DNA of 64,000 nucleotides from Kiritimatiellia bacterium (lineage in GTDB: Bacteria; Verrucomicrobiota; Kiritimatiellia; UBA8416; YA12-FULL-48-11), in contig JAQUPZ010000003.1 of the NCBI GenBank assembly GCA_028716365.1, positions 372,001-436,000 of the forward strand, written 5' to 3'. Made by a program: the position numbers and the translations under genes. The notes beneath the pieces were generated by a model that was not told the origin of the DNA, ran no database searches, and saw nothing but the letters and a program-made list of their open reading frames with translations. Of the stretch, positions 54,292 to 63,508 are shown piece after piece; the stretch's first letter is position 1; each line of letters begins with the position of its first letter.

Positions 54292-57231
54292 ATGATTCTC
54301 ATTTCTTGCCTGGTTTTCCTTTCCGGTTTTTCTGCGCTGGTATATGAGTTGTTGTGGCTTCGTCATTTGGGTTTGATTTTCGGGAATACGATCTATGCCG
54401 CGACAACAATACTCGTTGTCTTCATGGGTGGTTTCGGGATCGGCGCATATTTTGCCGGGAGATGGAGCGAAAGAACCGACCGACCCATTTGGATATTTGG
54501 GATTCTCCAGGCGATTATTGGTCTTTATGCGGTGGTGATGCCGTATTTTTTCGATCTGATCCGCATTGCTTATAAATTGTCATATCAGAATTATTCTGAG
54601 TTTCCTGTAACCCTTATTGTATTACGATTTATTCTGGCGTTGATTCTATTAATGGTCCCCACAATTCTGATGGGCGCAACCCTGCCCGTATTGTCTGCCG
54701 GAATATTACGGGAAAAGGGAACATTCGGAAAAGGGTTGGGCCTGCTTTATGGCTTGAATACACTGGGCGGTGTCGGAGGAGTGCTTTCGTGCGGTTTTCT
54801 GTTAATACCGTCGATCGGGCTCCGGGGTACAAATCTGCTTGCTGTTGTGATTAACCTGCTGGTCGGTGTTCTGGCTATTACATATTCTTTCAAGTTCGAT
54901 AATTCCCCGTTGTCTGACTTGTCAAACACGGAACCTGCGACTGATTCGCAGAAAAAATGCGAACGCAATGTAATATTTGTCCTGATCGCGATCGGATTTT
55001 CGGGATTTCTTGCTCTTGCTTTCGAGGTGGTATGGTTCAGGGCATTGATCTTGATTTTCGGGTCTACAACGTATTCCTTCTCCGCGATGCTTGCTGTTTT
55101 CCTGTTGGGCATAGCTTTGGGACCCATGATTTTTGGACCTTTTATTGACCGTGTCAAACAACCATCTGTATTGTTCGCGGTGAGTGGTGCCGGGATAGGT
55201 CTGTATACGCTTCTTTCCATGTATCAGTTCGGAAAAGGTCCGGAGTTTCTTCTTTTTTGGCTGCTTCGATACGGATTTACGTGGGAAAGCATGACGGCGG
55301 CCAAGTTCATTATTACCATGGCATTCCTTTTGGTCTCTACATTCCTGTTTGGTATTGCTTTTACAGTAGCGGCTCGAATGGTACGTGATCTTCATGTTTC
55401 ACCATCAAAGACTGTAGGATCGGTATATGCTTTCAATACAATAGGATCTGTTGCCGGATCTTTCCTGGCCGGTTTTGTTTTCCTGCCGTTCCTCGGTATG
55501 GAGCTGTCGCTTATCATGCTGAGTTGTCTGGCGCTGTTTCTTGCGTTATTTGTATTGCAAGTTTTGGGAGGTTCATGGCTGGTAAAAACAAACATGACGG
55601 CCTTGTCTTTTATTGTCCTTCTTGTCCTGGTTGTATGTCCGCCGCACTGGGATAAAAGGGTTCTTGCCTCAGGAGCCTATTTTGGGCCTTGGAATTTTGT
55701 TAAAAATGGTCAGATTACATTTCGTGAAAGAATATTGTCCGATAGACTCCTTTTGTACGATGAAGGACTATCGTCTACGGCTTCGGTCAGTAAGTCTGAA
55801 GATGAGGGTATATCTTTCTGTATTGACGGAAAGACGGAGGCGGACACCACTCCTCGCGGCATGATGCTGCAGAGAATGATGGGACATCTGCCCATGCTTT
55901 TCCATCCTGATCCGCGCCGGGTTTTGAATATCGGCCTGGGAGCTGGAGTGACTTTGGGAGCCTTGGCTTGCTATCCTGCTGAGCATGTTGAAGCTGTGGA
56001 AATTGAACCTGTTGTACAGAAGGTGGCTTTGCTCTGGCAGAATTTCAACCATTGTGTTTTGTCACGCACTAATGTGCTAATCACCATCAATGATGGCAGG
56101 AACCATCTTTTTGCAACTGCCCGGAAATATGATGTTATTACAGCAGATCCCTTTGAACCTATGATGGGGGGTGCTGCGAATTTGTACACCGTAGAACATT
56201 TTTTGCAGGCGAAAAATTGTTTGGAAAATGGCGGGGTTATGGCTCAATTTCTCCCCCTTTATGAACTTTCGCGGGAAGATGTCCGTATAATCCAAAATTC
56301 TTTTTCGGCGGTATTTACTAATACTCTTGTTTTCTTTGCGGGCTATGAAACGATTCTTTTAGGGTTTAAAGACTCTTCAAAGGTAAATTGGCAGATCCTT
56401 CAGCAGAAGTTTAACGTTCCTGGTGTCCGTGATTCAATGAAAGAGATTGGGGTGTCGGGACCAGGCATGATTCTTGGCATGTTTGTGGGGAAATTACCGG
56501 CGAGTGTTGGTACGGTGCCATCTGTAAGGTTGAATACCGATGAGTTCCCTGTAATTGAGTTTTCAGCTCCGAAAAGCGCCTTGAAATATATGTCGGATTA
56601 CAATCAGCAGGTGTTACTCGATTCTTTCACTGAAATTCCTGTTGAAATTCTCCTTGGATCGACTGAGCAGGATAGTAAGGCTATTGCAAAATCAAGGGTG
56701 GCGTTGCGAAAGACTCTTGAGGCCAGCATTTCGCGGTCAAAAAACGCAATAGGGGAGGCTTGTTCCACACTTCTTAAGGCGATTGAGATGGACCCTGAAA
56801 ATCCCATTGTACGCAACGAGCTTCTGGCTACATTGTCCTTGTCTGCGGAATCCATGTTTTCAGCCGGGGAATTGGTCCAGACTGCTCTTCAGAGTGAACT
56901 TATTCTGAAATATCAGCCTGATGATTTCTGGGCTCTTTACCGCCTGTTCAATTTGTCAATGCGCGCAAATCACCCGGAAAGGGCGAAGGGATATCTTGCG
57001 CGTGGGTTGGCAAAGTATCCTAAATCTCCGTTATTTATGGCGCTCAGAGGAAGATATCGCGGTTCAATGGGCGATGTTGTTGGCGCCTGTTCCGACTTGC
57101 GCGCCGCACTGGACGAACTTCCCGGAAAGAGCGATGTGTGGGATGATTACATTTTCTTCCTTAAGGCATGTGGCAACAGTACAGGTGTTACAAAAGCCAA
57201 AACTGATGCTGCCCGTGCGCTTAGTCTATGA
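54292..57231 (+). CDS. Fused membrane (MFS-like) and spermidine-synthase-like protein with C-terminal TPR region
   Basis: A 979-residue protein. Residues 1-205 and 220-450 contain two sets of six to seven hydrophobic segments, each starting with GFSALVYELLWLRHLGLIFG or GFLALAFEVVWFRALILIFG, suggesting an internal duplication. Residues about 540-690 are a Rossmann methyltransferase/spermidine-synthase-like domain with LNIGLGAGVTLGAL, VEAVEIEP and DVITADPFEPMMGGAANLYT. The C-terminal 150 residues look like TPR helices. Putrescine aminopropyl transfer is not assured; such fusions are widespread and uncharacterised. The gene has repeat hairpins on both sides. Confidence 0.85.
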   Translation: MILISCLVFLSGFSALVYELLWLRHLGLIFGNTIYAATTILVVFMGGFGIGAYFAGRWSERTDRPIWIFGILQAIIGLYAVVMPYFFDLIRIAYKLSYQNYSEFPVTLIVLRFILALILLMVPTILMGATLPVLSAGILREKGTFGKGLGLLYGLNTLGGVGGVLSCGFLLIPSIGLRGTNLLAVVINLLVGVLAITYSFKFDNSPLSDLSNTEPATDSQKKCERNVIFVLIAIGFSGFLALAFEVVWFRALILIFGSTTYSFSAMLAVFLLGIALGPMIFGPFIDRVKQPSVLFAVSGAGIGLYTLLSMYQFGKGPEFLLFWLLRYGFTWESMTAAKFIITMAFLLVSTFLFGIAFTVAARMVRDLHVSPSKTVGSVYAFNTIGSVAGSFLAGFVFLPFLGMELSLIMLSCLALFLALFVLQVLGGSWLVKTNMTALSFIVLLVLVVCPPHWDKRVLASGAYFGPWNFVKNGQITFRERILSDRLLLYDEGLSSTASVSKSEDEGISFCIDGKTEADTTPRGMMLQRMMGHLPMLFHPDPRRVLNIGLGAGVTLGALACYPAEHVEAVEIEPVVQKVALLWQNFNHCVLSRTNVLITINDGRNHLFATARKYDVITADPFEPMMGGAANLYTVEHFLQAKNCLENGGVMAQFLPLYELSREDVRIIQNSFSAVFTNTLVFFAGYETILLGFKDSSKVNWQILQQKFNVPGVRDSMKEIGVSGPGMILGMFVGKLPASVGTVPSVRLNTDEFPVIEFSAPKSALKYMSDYNQQVLLDSFTEIPVEILLGSTEQDSKAIAKSRVALRKTLEASISRSKNAIGEACSTLLKAIEMDPENPIVRNELLATLSLSAESMFSAGELVQTALQSELILKYQPDDFWALYRLFNLSMRANHPERAKGYLARGLAKYPKSPLFMALRGRYRGSMGDVVGACSDLRAALDELPGKSDVWDDYIFFLKACGNSTGVTKAKTDAARALSL

Positions 57232-57505
57232 GTATTTTGATGATTACAGTGAAGCTTCCCGCGGCAAGCCTGCCCGCCCCGACGCCATGCAGGCGGGACA
57301 GCCTAGCCCGAGCCCGGCCAGGGAGTACACGGTCCACCTTTTAAACACGTGGTCATATTCATGAAATCATGTACTAAGTATTGCGTGTCCTGTTTGACAT
57401 TTCAGTAAGATTTCTTATTAGAGCGTATTAACAAAAGTCATAGCCATGTTATCGTTATAGCTGCCTCGCTCCCAGCCTGCCCAAAGCCCCGTTGGCTGGC
57501 AGGTG

Positions 57506-57553
57506 TCGGGGCGTCGCTTTATTACTGCACGGCGATGTAACGCCGTGGCTACA
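57506..57553. repeat. TCGGGGCGTC-type direct repeat, copy 1
   Basis: TCGGGGCGTC, then ATTACTGCACGGCGAT, then GTGGCTACA. Copy 2 lies 41 bp downstream in the same orientation. Confidence 0.65.
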
Positions 57554-57593
57554 TTCACATCCTGAAACATCCTGATGTAGCCGCCCCGTTATA

Positions 57594-57637
57594 TCGGGGC
57601 GTCACTATACTACTGCACGGCGATATATTCGGCTACA
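57594..57637. repeat. TCGGGGCGTC-type direct repeat, copy 2
   Basis: TCGGGGCGTC, CTACTGCACGGCGAT, then CGGCTACA. Compared with copy 1 it lacks four bases near the 3' part. TGTAGCCGCCCCG directly before it (57575 onward) is an inverted match to its CGGGGC and CGGCTACA blocks. Confidence 0.65.
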
Positions 57638-57682
57638 GCATTTCTTAAACCGCTCTATCAGTTTTTGTTTGGGATTGTACCA

Positions 57683-57778
57683 TTGCTAAAGGTGGCCCGC
57701 GAGTTCCATCGCGCGGGCAGTGAAACGGAGAAGAACCGTCCGCGGAGCGGTCGGGCCACCATAATGATGCAATAGCAA
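57683..57778. repeat. Long imperfect hairpin repeat, copy 2 (partner at 54087)
   Basis: Outer arms TTGCTA (57683-57688) and TAGCAA (57773-57778) enclose GGTGGCCCG (57691-57699) and its complement CGGGCCACC (57752-57760). Inside are CGCGAGTTCCATCGCGCGGG and GAACCGTCCGCGGAGCGGTC. The core and overall design match 54087-54175. Confidence 0.65.
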
Positions 57779-57791
57779 GCTGAAGATGGGA

Positions 57792-58499
57792 TTACAGTGA
57801 GATTTCGCAATCATGCCATTGACCTGGCTTTAACCCTGAAATACCCATATTCCCGATTTTTGTCCGTACCAGGCGATGTATCTCAAGACCAGCTTGGTCA
57901 CACATTTTCCTGATTTGCTGGTTTCTTCCTTCTTTCAGGACAAATTGCAGAACAATACGGCCTGTTGCTGTATTCTTCCTTAATAAATTAACCTTTGCCG
58001 GTTGTATCCGGTATCCATCGATCAGCATGCGTGATCGAAGTTTTTGCAGAACATGACCATCAACCATGCCTGATACCGTAACTTCGTATGTTTTTTCATG
58101 TTCAAAGCGGGGATGAGTCAGTTTAAGGGTCAAATTGCCGTCGTTTGACATCAGGAGCAATCCTTCGCTGTTCTTGTCAAGCCGTCCTACAGGAACCAGC
58201 CTTTCAGGAATACCTTTGATTAATTCGTAAATTGTTCGTCCGTCTTTGTCCGATGTACTGCAGATATAACCGCGCGGTTTATAAAGTATAATTGTGCGGT
58301 GCCGTTCCTTTATCGAACCAAGCTGTTTGCCGTCACGACATATCACATCGATAACGGGATCCACGCGAAAGCCAGGTTCCCTGACCACAGTGCCGTTGAC
58401 TGTTATATGCCCTTCCTGGATAATCCCGGCGCATTTCCGTCGTGAAGATGTTCCGCGCTCAGCGAGGAATTTCTGCAATCTGATAGCGGTGCTTTTCAT
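57792..58499 (-). CDS. rRNA pseudouridine synthase (RsuA/RluB/E/F family)
   Basis: A 235-residue enzyme. The S4 RNA-binding domain lies at the N-terminus (IRLQKFLAERGTSSRRKCAGII), followed by the catalytic domain with YKPRGYICS, then VPVGRLDKNSEGLLLMSNDG, where the Asp of RLD is the catalytic nucleophile. The C-terminal KEGRNQQIRKMC motif is typical. RluB (23S U2605), RluE, RluF and RsuA (16S U516) cannot be told apart here. Confidence 0.92.
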   Translation of the reverse strand: MKSTAIRLQKFLAERGTSSRRKCAGIIQEGHITVNGTVVREPGFRVDPVIDVICRDGKQLGSIKERHRTIILYKPRGYICSTSDKDGRTIYELIKGIPERLVPVGRLDKNSEGLLLMSNDGNLTLKLTHPRFEHEKTYEVTVSGMVDGHVLQKLRSRMLIDGYRIQPAKVNLLRKNTATGRIVLQFVLKEGRNQQIRKMCDQAGLEIHRLVRTKIGNMGISGLKPGQWHDCEISL

Positions 58500-58622
58500 G
58501 GTGAGAATATATCAAAGAAACGAAAGGAAAGAAGGTGGAAATTCGGAGGCAGATAACGAGGTGCATTACCGGCCGCTATACAAACCGCGACGGACTTCTC
58601 TCGTATACCGGTTTAATTCACA

Positions 58623-61600
58623 TTACTTGATATCAGCGTGATATTCCTGAAGTGATTTTACGACTGACTTACCCTTGCAAAATGCTGCAATCCCCTTGGC
58701 TGCGGCAGATGCCGCCGCCAAAGTAGTTATATAAGGTACTTTGTACTTGATTGCCGCCTTCCGGATATAAGAGTCATCTGTCTGTCCCATTTTTCCTGCC
58801 GGAGTATTGATTACCAGTTGAATCTCCTTATTCATTATGGCATCTGCAATATTTGGTCTGCCCTCGTGCAATTTAAGTATAATCTCCGATTTGACTTTTT
58901 CCTTCGCGAGAAAATCATGCGTACCTCTTGTTGCTCTGATTTTAAACCCGAGTTTTGAAAACGCCTTGGCCGCTTCGAGGACGGCCGGACGATCCTTGGG
59001 AGATACGCTTATAAGCACTGTACCTTCAACAGGCAATGTCGACTTGGCCGCTTCCTGTGCTTTATAGAATGCCATACCAAATGAATCAGCCATGCCAAGA
59101 ACTTCTCCGGTTGACCGCATTTCAGGCCCGAGTATCGGATCAACCTCCGGGAACATATTAAACGGAAATACCGCCTCTTTGACTCCAAAATGTGGAATCT
59201 TCCTTCTCTTCAATCCTGTATCAGAAAGTTTGCCACCGAGCATCATTTGGGTGGCAACCCTTGCCATCGAAACATTACAGACCTTGGAAACCAAAGGAAC
59301 TGTACGGGAAGCCCGGGGATTGGCTTCCAGAACATATACAATATCCTTTGCTATGGCATATTGCATATTCATCAAGCCCACGACTTTTAGTTCAACGGCA
59401 ATCCTCCGCGTATATTCTTCTATGGTTTTGATGTGTTTTTCTGGAATATTTACCGGCGGAATGACACACGCAGAATCACCTGAATGAATTCCTGCGAGTT
59501 CTATGTGCTCCATAATTGCGGGGACAAAAGCACCTTTCCCGTCAGCTATAGCATCCGCTTCGGTTTCAAGTGCATTATCGAGGAACCTGTCGATCAGAAT
59601 AGGACGTTCAGGCGTAACATCTACTGCTGCGCCAACGTATTGTTCGAGCATTTCTTCATCATAAATAACTTCCATCCCCCGTCCTCCAAGGACAAATGAA
59701 GGACGGCACATGACCGGATAACCTATGCGGGCTGCCACCTTTTTTGCCTCTGCAATACTACTGGCCATGCCGGCTTCAGGCATCGGAATCTTCATTTTTT
59801 CCATCATCTTCCTGAACATGTCACGATCTTCAGCAAGATCAATTGAATCAACAGATGTCCCGAGAATTTTTACTCCCGATTCTTCAAGTTCCCGTGCCAG
59901 ATTAAGTGGCGTCTGCCCTCCAAATTGTACAATGACCCCCATGGGTTTTTCTTTTTCATAGATACTTAACACATCTTCCACGGTCAACGGTTCAAAATAG
60001 AGTTTGTCAGAAGTATCATAATCCGTAGAAACCGTTTCAGGATTACAGTTAACCATGATCGTTTCATACCCCATGTCCCTGAGGGCAAATGCAGCATGGA
60101 CACAGCAATAATCGAATTCAATACCCTGTCCTATCCTGTTTGGCCCGCCACCGAGAACCATAATTTTTTTCTTGTTAGTACTGCTCTTTGTCTTGTCCGG
60201 CGCATTATATGTTGAATAGTAGTAACAGGCATTCTCCGCACCACTCACCGGGATGGCATCCCAAGCCTCAACTAGACCAAGTGAAGTCCTCTTTTCCCTG
60301 ATTGCCTTTTCTGCAACGCCAAGAAGCTTTGAAAGATATTTGTCTGCAAATCCATCCTTTTTGGCCTGTATTAAAAGCTTATCTGGAGGAAGTTTGCCCT
60401 TACTCTTGAGAATCTGCTCTTCAAGTTCCACCAATTCCTTCATCTGCTGAATAAACCAAACCTTGATATGGGTCATCTCGTGGAGCTTTTGCACATCTGC
60501 TCCCTTGCGAAGGGCCTCATACATAATAAATTGACGTTCACTGCAAGGCTCCTTGAGCATCACCATGAGTTCTTCAAGAGATTTTTTGTTAAAATTCTTC
60601 GCAAAACCGAGACCATGTCTGCCGTTCTCCAGAGATCGAATGGATTTCTGAAAAGCCTCCTTGTACGTTTTACCTATACTCATCACCTCGCCGACAGCGC
60701 GCATCTGAGTGCCAAGCTTGTCTTCTGACCCCCTGAATTTCTCAAACGCCCAGCGCGCAAACTTGACTACAACGTAATCGCCTGACGGGGTATACTTTTC
60801 CAGCGTTCCATCACGCCAATAAGGAATTTCATCCATCGTCATGCCACCGGCCAATTTTGACGACACAAGCGCAATGGGGAAACCGGTTGCTTTCGATGCA
60901 AGCGCGGAAGATCGGGATGTTCGGGGATTGATTTCGATGGCAACAATACGCCCGTTCTTCGGATTATGCGCGAACTGAATATTAGTGCCTCCTATAACTT
61001 TAATGGCCTCCACGATCCTGTAGGAAAAATCCTGAAGTTTCGCTTGAAGTTTCGGATCAATTGTCAGCATAGGTGCCGTGCAATAAGAATCACCAGTATG
61101 AACACCCATGGCATCAACGTTTTCGATAAAACAAACCGTGATCATCTGGTTCTTGGAATCACGTACCACTTCAAGCTCAAGCTCTTCCCATCCGACAACT
61201 GATTCTTCGATAAGAATCTGACCAATAAGGCTTGCTGAGATTCCTCTGCTCGCAACCGTGCGCAGTTCCTCAACATTATAAACAAGACCGCCACCGGTAC
61301 CTCCCATTGTATATGCCGGACGTACAACAACAGGATATCCGAGTTCTGCCGCTATCTTTTCAGCCTCTTCCACAGTATAAACAGCTGTGCTCTTAGGTAC
61401 CTCGATACCGAGCTTATTCATCGTCTCCTTGAAAATGATCCTGTCTTCTCCTCTTTCTATGGCATCAATCTTTACACCTATGACCTTGACTCCGTATTTG
61501 TCCAATACACCAGCCTTGTAAAGTTCGGAACTCAGGTTCAGGCCAGATTGACCACCAAGATTGGGAAGAAGAGCATCTGGACGCTCTTTCGCAATGATCT

Positions 61601-61826
61601 GAGTCATTCTTTCAACATTAAGGGGTTCAATGTAGGTAATGTCAGCCGTGCCGGGATCCGTCATGATGGTGGCCGGATTGGAATTCACAAGGATTATCTT
61701 GTACCCAAGGGAGCGGAGAGCCTTGCAGGCCTGGGTACCCGAATAATCAAATTCACAGGCCTGGCCGATGATAATTGGCCCTGACCCGATAATCATGACT
61801 TTGTTTATATCTTTATGCTTAGGCAT
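58623..61826 (-). CDS. carB: Carbamoyl phosphate synthetase large subunit
   Basis: A 1067-residue enzyme that forms carbamoyl phosphate from ammonia, bicarbonate and two ATP for pyrimidine and arginine synthesis. Two homologous ATP-grasp halves are seen: IIGSGPIIIGQACEFDYSG with VRPAYTMGGTGGG in the first and VLGGGPNRIGQGIEFDYCC with CRPSFVLGGRGMEV in the second. The C-terminal MGS-like regulatory domain begins near residue 930 (GTVLISVSPKDRP). Length is standard. The small subunit carA is not in the window. It lies 39 bp after the DUF1846 gene on the same strand. Confidence 0.97.
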   Translation of the reverse strand: MPKHKDINKVMIIGSGPIIIGQACEFDYSGTQACKALRSLGYKIILVNSNPATIMTDPGTADITYIEPLNVERMTQIIAKERPDALLPNLGGQSGLNLSSELYKAGVLDKYGVKVIGVKIDAIERGEDRIIFKETMNKLGIEVPKSTAVYTVEEAEKIAAELGYPVVVRPAYTMGGTGGGLVYNVEELRTVASRGISASLIGQILIEESVVGWEELELEVVRDSKNQMITVCFIENVDAMGVHTGDSYCTAPMLTIDPKLQAKLQDFSYRIVEAIKVIGGTNIQFAHNPKNGRIVAIEINPRTSRSSALASKATGFPIALVSSKLAGGMTMDEIPYWRDGTLEKYTPSGDYVVVKFARWAFEKFRGSEDKLGTQMRAVGEVMSIGKTYKEAFQKSIRSLENGRHGLGFAKNFNKKSLEELMVMLKEPCSERQFIMYEALRKGADVQKLHEMTHIKVWFIQQMKELVELEEQILKSKGKLPPDKLLIQAKKDGFADKYLSKLLGVAEKAIREKRTSLGLVEAWDAIPVSGAENACYYYSTYNAPDKTKSSTNKKKIMVLGGGPNRIGQGIEFDYCCVHAAFALRDMGYETIMVNCNPETVSTDYDTSDKLYFEPLTVEDVLSIYEKEKPMGVIVQFGGQTPLNLARELEESGVKILGTSVDSIDLAEDRDMFRKMMEKMKIPMPEAGMASSIAEAKKVAARIGYPVMCRPSFVLGGRGMEVIYDEEMLEQYVGAAVDVTPERPILIDRFLDNALETEADAIADGKGAFVPAIMEHIELAGIHSGDSACVIPPVNIPEKHIKTIEEYTRRIAVELKVVGLMNMQYAIAKDIVYVLEANPRASRTVPLVSKVCNVSMARVATQMMLGGKLSDTGLKRRKIPHFGVKEAVFPFNMFPEVDPILGPEMRSTGEVLGMADSFGMAFYKAQEAAKSTLPVEGTVLISVSPKDRPAVLEAAKAFSKLGFKIRATRGTHDFLAKEKVKSEIILKLHEGRPNIADAIMNKEIQLVINTPAGKMGQTDDSYIRKAAIKYKVPYITTLAAASAAAKGIAAFCKGKSVVKSLQEYHADIK

Positions 61827-61865
61827 TAACTTGTCTCCAGGTTGTATTGTTACATTTCACTTATT

Positions 61866-63383
61866 TCATGCTACAAAAAGGCTCTTGCTTGAAAACTTCG
61901 GATCACTTGTCAGGTTTACGCCCAACCGTCGGAGTCCCGCATCATCTCCGGGAGTCGGAATGTGAGTCACATGCATCTCACAGCCCCGCAGATCCTTGAG
62001 TTTTTCCATGGCAAGATTTGCAGCAGGATTGGTCATGGCACTGATACTCAAAGCTATAAGAGTTTCCTCCAAATCCAGGCTCACCTGCCTGGCTTTGAGA
62101 ATATTTGTCTTGAGCTTGCCTATTGACTCGATGATATTCGGCGAAAGCAGGTGTATTTTATCAGGAATATCCGCAAGTTTCTTGATTGCATTTAAAACGA
62201 GACTGGATGCCGCATGCATCAGGGCGGAATTCTCCCCGGTTACTATGGAACCATCGTTTAACTGTATTGCAGCTCCGCAGAAGACACCCTGGTTACCCTT
62301 GTTTTTCTTTTCACCCAGCACTGCAGCCTGACGTGCTGGATTTACCACAGGTCTGTCTTCAGGTTTCACATTCGATTCTTCCATCAGCATCTCGGAACGT
62401 CTGATTGTCTCACGATCAGCTAATCCCATCATATATTCACAGCTGTATCTGAAATAACGCCTGATAATTTCCTGCGTAGCAGCTTTCTTGACAACTTCAT
62501 CATCAACTATGGCAAATCCTGCCCGGTTGACCCCCATATCAGTTGGAGATTTATATACAGATTTTTCTTCCATTATCTTTTCAAGAATCTTCTTCAATAC
62601 CGGGAATATTTCAACATCCCGGTTGTAGTTAATGGCAGTCTCACCATGCGCCTCGAGATGAAATGGGTCAACCTGATTAAAATCACCTATATCTGCTGTC
62701 GCCGCTTCGTATGCCACATTTACCGGATGTTTCAACGGAAGGTTCCATATGGGAAAGGTCTCAAATTTGGCATAACCAGACTTCTTGCCGTTTTTATGAT
62801 CGTGATACATTTGGTTAAGACATGTAGCCATCTTGCCGCTTCCCGGTCCCGGCCCTGTAACAACCACAATCGGATTCTTTGTTTCAATGTATGGATTAGC
62901 GCCAAACCCTTCCTCGCTTACGATCAGATTGACATCAGCAGGATAGCCCTCAATCGCGCTATGCGTATAAACCCTGATTCCGCGCCTCTCAAGCCTGTTC
63001 ATGAACTGTTTCGCTGCAGGTTGGTTCTCAAAACGCGTAATCACTACAGCCCTCACCTCAATATCCCATTCTCTTAGATCGTCCATAACCTTCAGAACAT
63101 CGGCGTCGTAAGTGATTCCAAAATCGGCACGGATTTTCTTTCGTTCAATGTCCCCGGCAAAAATACAGAGGATGATGTCGGCTTTACCCTTCAAGCGCTG
63201 AAGAAGACGCATCTTTACGTTAGGATCGAATCCGGGAAGAATTCTTGCGGCATGATAGTCAAAGACAAGCTTGCCGCCAAATTCAAGGTAGAGCTTGTTC
63301 CCGAAACTTTCCGCCCTTTTTATAATACTGGCAGTTTGTTCGCTCAAATACTTCTCATTATCAAATCCGATACCTTGTACCAT
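61866..63383 (-). CDS. DUF1846 family protein
   Basis: A 505-residue protein of the DUF1846 family, recognised by its N-terminus (GFDNEKYLSEQTASIIKRAE, then KLYLEFGGKL, then DYHAARILPGFDP) and the P-loop-like VVVTGPGPGSGKMATCLNQMY near residue 173. The C-terminal part contains FCGAAIQLNDGSIVTG. The function of the family is not known; the loop suggests nucleotide binding. It sits directly upstream of carB, 39 bp apart, so the two may be co-transcribed. Confidence 0.92.
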   Translation of the reverse strand: MVQGIGFDNEKYLSEQTASIIKRAESFGNKLYLEFGGKLVFDYHAARILPGFDPNVKMRLLQRLKGKADIILCIFAGDIERKKIRADFGITYDADVLKVMDDLREWDIEVRAVVITRFENQPAAKQFMNRLERRGIRVYTHSAIEGYPADVNLIVSEEGFGANPYIETKNPIVVVTGPGPGSGKMATCLNQMYHDHKNGKKSGYAKFETFPIWNLPLKHPVNVAYEAATADIGDFNQVDPFHLEAHGETAINYNRDVEIFPVLKKILEKIMEEKSVYKSPTDMGVNRAGFAIVDDEVVKKAATQEIIRRYFRYSCEYMMGLADRETIRRSEMLMEESNVKPEDRPVVNPARQAAVLGEKKNKGNQGVFCGAAIQLNDGSIVTGENSALMHAASSLVLNAIKKLADIPDKIHLLSPNIIESIGKLKTNILKARQVSLDLEETLIALSISAMTNPAANLAMEKLKDLRGCEMHVTHIPTPGDDAGLRRLGVNLTSDPKFSSKSLFVA

Positions 63384-63508
63384 TAGGAATCCTTAACTTT
63401 TTGTGTTATTGAATTAATTGGGACACGATTCTAGTTGGTTTGAGTACTTTTCGCAACAAAAGTATGGAATAGTTTTAATCTTTTATACCCAGAGGAAAAT
63501 ACCGTTTC

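Larger units (their letters stand above)
57232..57791. other. 560-bp gap of repeats, no gene
   Basis: I see no convincing coding region. It contains a GC-rich stretch with CCTGCCCGCC and GCAGGCGGGA hairpin-like arms near 57268-57300, two copies of a roughly 45-bp repeat (57506 and 57594), and the long hairpin at 57683-57778, which runs up to the rRNA pseudouridine synthase stop codon. Confidence 0.7.

Noticed and set aside
56921..57364. 147-codon frame over the end of the spermidine-synthase-like gene and the gap
   Set aside because: Its first two thirds overlap the TPR region in another frame and the rest is repeat DNA.
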